A stretch of 64,000 bases of DNA from Clostridia bacterium (GTDB taxonomy: Bacteria > Bacillota > Clostridia > Oscillospirales > Acutalibacteraceae): the NCBI GenBank assembly GCA_017549105.1, contig JAFYVN010000006.1:124001-188000 (forward strand), given 5' to 3'. This document shows, piece by piece, positions 58,452 to 64,000 of this stretch. The position numbers were made by a program, and so were the translations under genes. The notes under the pieces were generated by a model. It saw nothing but the letters and a program-made list of their open reading frames with translations. It did no database searches and was not told where the DNA came from. The stretch's first letter is position 1. Each line of letters begins with the position of its first letter.

Positions 58452-59303
58452 ATGAACGAAAAAATAATCGAATTCAAAAACGTTACATTTATATATGATG
58501 CGGATGACGAAACAGCCGAAGTGAAAGAATTCCCCGCACTTTCTGATGTCAGCCTTGCAATCAACAAAGGTGAGTTTGTTGCGGTTCTCGGTCACAACGG
58601 TTCGGGCAAAAGCACCTTCGCAAAGCTCTGCAACGCAATCTACGAACCGACCAAGGGCGAGGTTGCGGTCAAGGGCATCGTTGCCGACACCGAAGAAAAA
58701 GCGGACGAAATCCGCAGAACCGTCGGTATGGTTTTCCAGAATCCCGATAACCAGATTGTTGCAACAATCGTTGAGGATGACGTTGCCTTCGGCCCCGAAA
58801 ATCTCGGAATCGAGCCTTCGGAAATCCGCAGAAGAGTTGACGATGCGCTCAGATCGGTCAATATGTATGATTTCCGCCACAGAGAGCCTCACAATCTTTC
58901 GGGCGGTCAGAAGCAGAGAGTTGCCATTGCAGGCGTAATCGCAATGCAGACAGAATGCATCGTTCTCGACGAACCTACCGCAATGCTCGACCCGAAGGGC
59001 AGAGAAGAGGTTATGCAGACTGTAAAACGTCTCAACAAAGAGATGGGCATAACCGTTGTGCTTGTCACTCACTTTATGGATGAAGCCGTGCAGGCAGACA
59101 GAGTTGTTGTTATGGACGGCGGAAAAGTTCTTATGGACGGCAAACCGAAAGAGGTTTTCTCTCAGGTTAATAAGCTCCGTGCGTGCGGACTTGATGTGCC
59201 GCAGTCAACCGAGCTTTGCCGCAATCTTGGCATAAAGGAATGCGTTCTCGATATTGACGAATGCGTTGACGGAATATGCCGTCTTATGGGAGGTGCCGTA
59301 TGA
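58452..59303 (+). CDS. ecfA1: ECF transporter ATPase EcfA1
   Basis: 283 residues. ABC motifs: Walker [11 protein letters not shown]-loop [25 protein letters not shown], signature LSGGQKQR, Walker [14 protein letters not shown] and H-loop VTHF. EcfA1 and EcfA2 form the heterodimeric engine of the group II energy-coupling-factor transporter, which serves several vitamin-binding S components encoded elsewhere. The start lies 15 bases after the zinc-ribbon gene. The end overlaps ecfA2 by four bases. Confidence 0.97.
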   Translation: MNEKIIEFKNVTFIYDADDETAEVKEFPALSDVSLAINKGEFVAVLGHNGSGKSTFAKLCNAIYEPTKGEVAVKGIVADTEEKADEIRRTVGMVFQNPDNQIVATIVEDDVAFGPENLGIEPSEIRRRVDDALRSVNMYDFRHREPHNLSGGQKQRVAIAGVIAMQTECIVLDEPTAMLDPKGREEVMQTVKRLNKEMGITVVLVTHFMDEAVQADRVVVMDGGKVLMDGKPKEVFSQVNKLRACGLDVPQSTELCRNLGIKECVLDIDECVDGICRLMGGAV

Positions 59304-60166
59304 GTTTTGCAATTGAAACAGTCGGACTGACCCATTACTATTCAAAAGGAACGGTTCAGCAGGTTGCGGCGATAAACGACGTTAACCTTCAGATAGAGAA
59401 GGGCGAGCTTATCGGAATCATCGGCCATACGGGTTCGGGTAAAAGCACGCTTATCTCCCATTTCAACGGACTTCTCAAACCCGACAGCGGAAAAATCCTT
59501 GTTGACGGAGTTGATATCTGGAAAGATAAAGAAACCCTCAAGCAGTCACGCTTCAAGGTCGGTCTTTGCTTCCAGTATCCCGAATATCAGCTTTTCGAGG
59601 AAACAGTCTATAAGGATATCGCATTCGGACCGAAGAACATGAAGCTTTCCGAAGCAGAAATAAAAGAAAGAGTTCTTCGCGCGGCGGCATTTGTCGGCGT
59701 AAAGCCCGAACATCTTGACAAATCTCCGTTTGACCTTTCGGGCGGTGAGAAAAGAAGGGTTGCCATTGCGGGCGTTATGTCAATGGAACCCGAGGTTCTT
59801 ATTTTTGACGAACCTGCAGCAGGTCTTGACCCCAAGGGCAGAAAAGACCTTGTTGAACTTATAAAGGAATACAGAAAGCAGACGGGAAGCACCGTTATTA
59901 TCGTTTCACACAGTATGGAAGATATTGCGGGAATGGCTGACCGTATAATCGTTATGAATAATTCTTCGGTTGCAATGCAAGGCAGCGTTGACGAGGTTTA
60001 TTCAAGAGGAGACGAGCTTCGTGCAATGGGTCTCAATGTTCCCGAAATAACAGAGATTTTCTCGAAACTCCGTGCAAAAGGAATTGATGTTCCCGCAAAC
60101 GTTTACACTGTTGAGCAGGGCACGGCAATACTCCGCAATCTCATTGAGAGGAGGAGCGCAGAATGA
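59300..60166 (+). CDS. ecfA2: ECF transporter ATPase EcfA2
   Basis: 288 residues. Walker [11 protein letters not shown]-loop [25 protein letters not shown], signature LSGGEKRR, Walker [14 protein letters not shown] and H-loop VSHSM. It pairs with EcfA1 and couples ATP hydrolysis to EcfT. ATG at 59300 follows GGGAGGTGCC; an in-frame ATG eight codons upstream lacks a site. It overlaps ecfT by four bases. Confidence 0.97.
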   Translation: MSFAIETVGLTHYYSKGTVQQVAAINDVNLQIEKGELIGIIGHTGSGKSTLISHFNGLLKPDSGKILVDGVDIWKDKETLKQSRFKVGLCFQYPEYQLFEETVYKDIAFGPKNMKLSEAEIKERVLRAAAFVGVKPEHLDKSPFDLSGGEKRRVAIAGVMSMEPEVLIFDEPAAGLDPKGRKDLVELIKEYRKQTGSTVIIVSHSMEDIAGMADRIIVMNNSSVAMQGSVDEVYSRGDELRAMGLNVPEITEIFSKLRAKGIDVPANVYTVEQGTAILRNLIERRSAE

Positions 60167-60978
60167 TAAGAGATATCACAATCGGTCAGTATTATCCCGG
60201 CAAATCCGTTCTTCATAATCTTGACCCGAGAGCAAAGCTGATAGCAACCTTCTGGCTGATAGTTGTAATCTTCCTTTGTAAAAGCTTTTTTTCGCTCGGA
60301 CTTATTGCTCTGACGGCTGTTGCAGCGGCGGCTCTTTCGAGAGTGCCCGCAAAGATGATGCTCAAAAGCCTCAAGCCTATTGTTATCATCCTTGTCTTTA
60401 CAGCTGTTCTCAACGTTCTTTATACCGAAGGCGGAAAAGTCTATTTTGAATTTTGGAATATTGCCGTTACAGAGAAAGGCGTCAACACGGCGATATTCAC
60501 GATGATAAGAATTGTGAGTCTTGTTATTATAAGCTCACTTCTGACCTACACAACCACCCCGACCATTCTCACCGACGGGCTCGAAAGAATTCTTTCACCG
60601 CTCAAGGTGTTCAAAATCAAGGTGCACACACTCGCAATGATGATGACTCTTGCACTTCGCTTCATTCCTACACTGATTGAAGAAATCGACAGAATAATGA
60701 ACGCACAGAAAGCAAGAGGTGCTGACCTTGAATCGGGCGGAATAATCCAGAGAGCAAAGGCACTCGTTCCGATTTTCATTCCCCTTATGGTTTCATCGTT
60801 CAGAAGAGCTTATGAACTTGCTTTTGCGATGACCTGCCGATGCTACACAGGCGGTGAGGGCAGAACAAGAATGAAGCAGATGAAGCTCGGAATAAGAGAT
60901 GTTGTTGCTTTCCTGTTCTGTGCCGCAATCACGGCGGGTGTTATAGTTTTAAATCATTTTTTTGAGGCGGTTATCTGA
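60163..60978 (+). CDS. ecfT: ECF transporter membrane component EcfT
   Basis: 271 residues with five to six membrane helices. The N-terminal signature DITIGQYYPGKSVLHNLDPRAKL is typical of EcfT. The coupling-helix pair contains NAQKARGADLESGG (the Ala-Arg-Gly motif) and a second Arg-containing segment (SSFRRAYELAFAMTCRCYTGG) that bind the EcfA grooves. No S component gene lies beside it, as in group II modules. The stop shares one base with the truA start. Confidence 0.96.
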   Translation: MIRDITIGQYYPGKSVLHNLDPRAKLIATFWLIVVIFLCKSFFSLGLIALTAVAAAALSRVPAKMMLKSLKPIVIILVFTAVLNVLYTEGGKVYFEFWNIAVTEKGVNTAIFTMIRIVSLVIISSLLTYTTTPTILTDGLERILSPLKVFKIKVHTLAMMMTLALRFIPTLIEEIDRIMNAQKARGADLESGGIIQRAKALVPIFIPLMVSSFRRAYELAFAMTCRCYTGGEGRTRMKQMKLGIRDVVAFLFCAAITAGVIVLNHFFEAVI

Positions 60979-61712
60979 TGCGAAATTTGCTTTTGACAAT
61001 TTCATTTGACGGCACAGCGTATCACGGCTGGCAGGTTCAGGATAACGCAATCACCGTTCAGCAGACTCTCCAGGATGCACTCGAGCATATCTGCTCAAAG
61101 CGTGATAACGTTGTCGGCTGTTCAAGAACCGATGCGGGTGTTCACGCAAATATGTATTGCTGTAACGTAAGAACCGAAAGCACGATTGAATGCAGAAAGC
61201 TTGTCGGTGCGCTCAATGCGATTCTTCCGAAGGATATTGCGGCAACAGATTGCAAAGAAGTTGATTATGACTTTCACGCAAGATATGACTGCAAATCAAA
61301 AGAATACATTTACAAAATATGGAATTCACCAAATAAAAATCCGTTTTTATATAACCATTCACTCCATTATAAATATCCTCTTGACGCTGAGTTTCTTGAC
61401 CGTCAGGCAAAGGATTTTATCGGAACACATAGGTTTGATTCGTTCTGCGCAGCAGGCAGCAGCGTTGAAGATACCGAAAGAACAGTGATGGACGCTTCCG
61501 TCGAACGTGAGGGCGATACGGTTATATTCAGGGTTGAAGCAAACGGTTTTCTTTACAATATGGTAAGAATAATGGTCGGAACTCTCATTGATATTTCAAG
61601 AGGTAAGATTCCCACCGATTCGATAGAAAGCATAATAAATGCAAAAAACCGTTCTGCCGCAGGCTACACAGCCCCGGCACACGGACTTTATCTCAACAAA
61701 ATTCATTACTGA
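60978..61712 (+). CDS. truA: tRNA pseudouridine synthase A
   Basis: 244 residues, full length. The enzyme makes pseudouridine at positions 38-40 of the anticodon arm. LLTISFDGTAYHGWQVQDNAITVQQTL opens the fold; GCSRTDAGVHA holds the catalytic Asp; FTSFCAAGSSVEDTER-type and NGFLYNMVRIMVGTL motifs follow. The conserved ecf-truA order, well known in Firmicutes, is kept, with the ATG overlapping the ecfT stop by one base. Confidence 0.97.
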   Translation: MRNLLLTISFDGTAYHGWQVQDNAITVQQTLQDALEHICSKRDNVVGCSRTDAGVHANMYCCNVRTESTIECRKLVGALNAILPKDIAATDCKEVDYDFHARYDCKSKEYIYKIWNSPNKNPFLYNHSLHYKYPLDAEFLDRQAKDFIGTHRFDSFCAAGSSVEDTERTVMDASVEREGDTVIFRVEANGFLYNMVRIMVGTLIDISRGKIPTDSIESIINAKNRSAAGYTAPAHGLYLNKIHY

Positions 61713-61731
61713 AACCCGGAAGGAGGAAAGT

Positions 61732-62898
61732 ATGGCAGATAAAAAAATAGTTGATTTAAACAAGTTCCGCAACAAAAAGCTTGCAAAAAAGATACTTGTT
61801 TTTATGAGAATCCCGATTGTTATTCTCGTTGTTATTGCAGCGCTCTTTCTCAGTGTAAGATTGCTCGGCAACGTTGCAGTATCAAACATAACAGATACGC
61901 TGAGAATGACGGGTGAGCTTTTTTCAAAGAGCGGAGGCTATCCCTACGCAACCGAGGTTTCGAGATTCAAAGAAGCAACGTCAATCGGAAGCAGTCCGTT
62001 GTTGATTTACGAGGATTCAACTATTGTTCTCGGTTCAACAGCAAAAGAAATATTCTCGATGAAGCTTGACTCGGCAGATGCAAAGGTGCTTACCAAAAAC
62101 GGAAGAGCTTTGATTTACAGCAACTCTTCAAACGAAGTTATTCTTCAGAGCAAAACCGAAAATCTCGGCAAAATCATCGAAGAAGGTGCCGTTGTTGCGG
62201 CGGCAATTGCCAAGAACGGATATTTTGCAACGTCCTATTCAACCGAAGCAAATCAGAGCGTTCTCACTGTTTATAATAACCGATTTGATAAGGTGTTTCA
62301 ATGGAACTGCTCTCAGGAGAGAATCGCAGACATCTCGTTATCTTCAAACGGTAAAAAGCTTGCCGTTGTTGCGGTCGGAGCAGAAAATGCGGAAATTTAC
62401 ACAAGGCTCATTGTTTTCAACGTCAATTCAGCTGAACCGCTTGCCGATATTAAATATGCCGGCACTCTGCTTCTCAGGGTTGCTTACACAACCTCCAACA
62501 AAGTTATTGCCGCAGGTGATAACCGCACGGTTGTTATCACAAGCAAAGGAGAAGCGGTTGATGAGCTTGTTTATTCCGAAGACAGTATCCTTGCAGTATG
62601 CACTGACGATAACGGCAACACAGTCGTTTTCTACGAAGAATTCGGTGGTGCAAAAACTGGAATGGTCAGATTTTCTTCTTCCGGAAAGAGAACCTGCTCC
62701 GAAACTCTTGAAGGTATTCCCGACTGCGTTACCGCTTACGGAGGAAAAATTGCCATTGCTGACTCCGAAGATATAACAGTTTATTCTTCATCGGGCGGTG
62801 TTACCCGTACCTTTGAAACTCAGAATCCGCCGTCAGAAATCTTCTGCTGTTCGGGTGAAATCTACACTGTTGAAAACGGTTCGGTTTGTAAATACTGA
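61732..62898 (+). CDS. DUF5711-like membrane-anchored beta-propeller protein
   Basis: 388 residues. A basic cytoplasmic start (KKIVDLNKFRNKKLAKKIL) precedes one membrane helix (about 27-46). The outside part (50-388) is built of short beta repeats such as GRALIYSNSSNEVILQS, ISLSSNGKKLAVVAVG and NGNTVVFYEE, in line with a beta-propeller as in DUF5711 proteins of Clostridia. The function is unknown. GGAAGGAGGAAAGT precedes the ATG; an upstream in-frame start lies inside truA. Confidence 0.78.
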   Translation: MADKKIVDLNKFRNKKLAKKILVFMRIPIVILVVIAALFLSVRLLGNVAVSNITDTLRMTGELFSKSGGYPYATEVSRFKEATSIGSSPLLIYEDSTIVLGSTAKEIFSMKLDSADAKVLTKNGRALIYSNSSNEVILQSKTENLGKIIEEGAVVAAAIAKNGYFATSYSTEANQSVLTVYNNRFDKVFQWNCSQERIADISLSSNGKKLAVVAVGAENAEIYTRLIVFNVNSAEPLADIKYAGTLLLRVAYTTSNKVIAAGDNRTVVITSKGEAVDELVYSEDSILAVCTDDNGNTVVFYEEFGGAKTGMVRFSSSGKRTCSETLEGIPDCVTAYGGKIAIADSEDITVYSSSGGVTRTFETQNPPSEIFCCSGEIYTVENGSVCKY

Positions 62899-62934
62899 TA
62901 TAATATAATGAAAATAAATAAAGGAGGCATGTGA

Positions 62935-63630
62935 ATGAATATTACGGCAGTTATGTTTGACCTTGCGTTTGTTGTATTGGTTTTAATCAGCATACTCGAC
63001 GGACGCAGAAAAGGTTTTGTCAAAATTATTCTTTCCTTCGCAGCTATGCTTGTTACCTGGTTTGTTGCAAGCGAACTTTCACAGCCCGTTGCAGAATGGG
63101 CAAACGAAGCCTTTGTAGGCGGTTGGATTACAAGCGCAATCGAAGGCGCAATCGCAGACACCGTTTCAAACGGCTCTCAGGCTTTTCTCGAATCTGTTCC
63201 CGAATACATATCCAACGCAGCGCAGATTGCGGGAATTTCACTCGAGGATCTTGCTTCTCAGCTCAGCGGAGCTGTTGACCCTGCCGCAGCGGCAGAAAAG
63301 ATTTACGGTGCAATTGAAGGCAAACTTGTTCTCGCCGTTCTGAGAATCATCTCATTCTTTGTTCTTTATGTGGCTATGAACTGGGTAACATCAATTGTTA
63401 TCGGCATCATCGGCAAAGTGTTCAAGCTCCCCGTTCTCAAAGGATTCAACAAACTTCTCGGCTCCGTTGTCGGCGCATTCAAGGGCGTTTTTGTTGTTGC
63501 GATAGTCAGCATCGTTCTCGGTCTTGTTGCAATGGTTATTCCCGAAACTCCGTTTGCGCAGGCACTTGACGGCTCTGTTATCCACGGAATAATCTCAGAT
63601 ATAACCCACGTGATTTTTGCCAATAATTAA
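62935..63630 (+). CDS. CvpA-family membrane protein
   Basis: 231 residues with four membrane helices, matching CvpA (colicin V production) by VMFDLAFVVLVLISILDGRRKGFVKIILSF at the start and the LLGSVVGAFKGVFVVAIVSIVLGL helix near the end. A central loop of about 70 residues (SNGSQAFLESVPEYISNAAQI and onwards) is longer than in the E. coli protein, as is usual in Clostridia. Proposed roles are envelope integrity and cell-wall stress; the exact function is open. AAAGGAGGCATGTGA precedes the ATG. TATAAT-like sequences lie about 35 bases upstream. Confidence 0.85.
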   Translation: MNITAVMFDLAFVVLVLISILDGRRKGFVKIILSFAAMLVTWFVASELSQPVAEWANEAFVGGWITSAIEGAIADTVSNGSQAFLESVPEYISNAAQIAGISLEDLASQLSGAVDPAAAAEKIYGAIEGKLVLAVLRIISFFVLYVAMNWVTSIVIGIIGKVFKLPVLKGFNKLLGSVVGAFKGVFVVAIVSIVLGLVAMVIPETPFAQALDGSVIHGIISDITHVIFANN

Positions 63631-63655
63631 TTTGTTTACATAACAGGAGGATATT

Positions 63656-64000
63656 ATGAAAGCTATTTTAAAAGAATATTTTACAGGTTGTCTCACAATT
63701 CCCAATCTTCTCTCGGTAATCAGAATCGCACTCATCCCCGTTTTTGCCGTTCTTTTCAACAACGGTGACTACGGCTGGGCAGTTCTCGTTCTTGCTCTTT
63801 CAGGTTCAACAGACTTTTTTGACGGTAAAATCGCAAGAAAATTCAACCAGATAAGCGCACTCGGCAAACTTCTTGACCCCATTGCAGATAAGCTCACTCA
63901 GATTACAATCGCAATTGTTTTCTATATGACATTCAGCAACAGCACCGACGAAACAGTAAAAACCTTCAGCTGGATTTTCCTTGTGTTCCTTATCAAGGAA
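63656..64000 (+). CDS. pgsA: CDP-diacylglycerol-glycerol-3-phosphate 3-phosphatidyltransferase, 3' part beyond window
   Basis: First 115 residues; the gene runs off the right edge. The family motif is complete: DFFDGKIARKFNQISALGKLLDPIAD, that is D-x2-DG-x2-AR-x8-G-x3-D-x3-D. The start TIPNLLSVIRIALIPVF is typical of PgsA, the membrane enzyme that makes phosphatidylglycerol phosphate. CAGGAGGATATT precedes the ATG, 25 bases after the cvpA-like stop. Confidence 0.9.
   Translation, partial: MKAILKEYFTGCLTIPNLLSVIRIALIPVFAVLFNNGDYGWAVLVLALSGSTDFFDGKIARKFNQISALGKLLDPIADKLTQITIAIVFYMTFSNSTDETVKTFSWIFLVFLIKE

Overview
The window looks like chromosome from an anaerobic, endospore-forming Clostridia, most likely an uncultured gut or rumen member of the Ruminococcaceae/Oscillospiraceae. 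The grounds are spore genes (a SpoIID/LytB-domain protein and a SpoVAF-type GerA-family protein), Gram-positive gene orders (ecfA1-ecfA2-ecfT-truA, DUF512-der, obg plus Mini-RNase III, rpmF-yceD), a perfect CIRCE operator before groES-groEL, strong Shine-Dalgarno sites, and many sigma-A promoters with a 17-bp spacer. GC content is moderate, in the mid-40s by eye. No rRNA, tRNA, CRISPR array, prophage or transposase was seen.

Layout. 1-5.2 kb: end of a HAD phosphatase gene, a MATE exporter, and a four-gene unit led by an HTH regulator fused to a polytopic membrane domain. 5.2-9.2 kb: a CE15-like esterase, then housekeeping genes (rpmF, yceD-like, a small P-loop protein, pgi). 9.4-13.1 kb: a three-gene sporulation/germination unit. 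13.1-13.7 kb: a non-coding stretch with short GC-rich palindromes and a structured leader for a secreted leucine-rich-repeat protein. 16.3-18.8 kb: mtaB and a penicillin-binding carboxypeptidase. 18.9-27.1 kb: one gene for a 2746-residue InlB/Listeria-Bacteroides-repeat surface protein with an IPDTG sorting signal. 27.3-35.9 kb: an accessory cluster with two GPH-type sugar symporters, a metallophosphoesterase, a secreted PPC-like protein, a DUF4838 glycosidase-like protein and a small kinase. 36-46 kb: a uracil permease, a peptidase E homologue, a TIM-barrel isomerase with GtrA, an amidohydrolase, a cobalamin riboswitch controlling a DUF4430 lipoprotein, an iron alcohol dehydrogenase, a phosphohexomutase, an AraC regulator and an unusual kinase. 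46-52 kb: groEL, groES, yebC, a lipoprotein, yitT, Mini-RNase III and obg. 52.2-64 kb: a long run of core genes on one strand (DUF512, der, ruvC, ruvA, ruvB, a methyltransferase, the ECF module, truA, DUF5711-like, cvpA, pgsA).

How the genes fit together. The core genes cover ribosome assembly and translation quality (der, obg, rpmF, mtaB, truA, Mini-RNase III), Holliday-junction processing (ruvABC), vitamin uptake energising (EcfA1A2T), protein folding (GroESL) and phospholipid synthesis (pgsA). The accessory part is about the cell surface and glycans: very large or repeat-rich secreted proteins, an esterase, glycosidase-like proteins and sugar symporters. This suits life on plant or host glycans.

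The most noteworthy points are the cobalamin riboswitch with its DUF4430 lipoprotein, the structured leader of the leucine-rich-repeat gene, the hairpin array that supplies the ruvC stop codon, the SpoIID-PG-binding-SpoVAF unit, the membrane hairpin inside the giant surface protein, and back-to-back promoters sharing one -35 element. None of these by itself shows a wholly new system.
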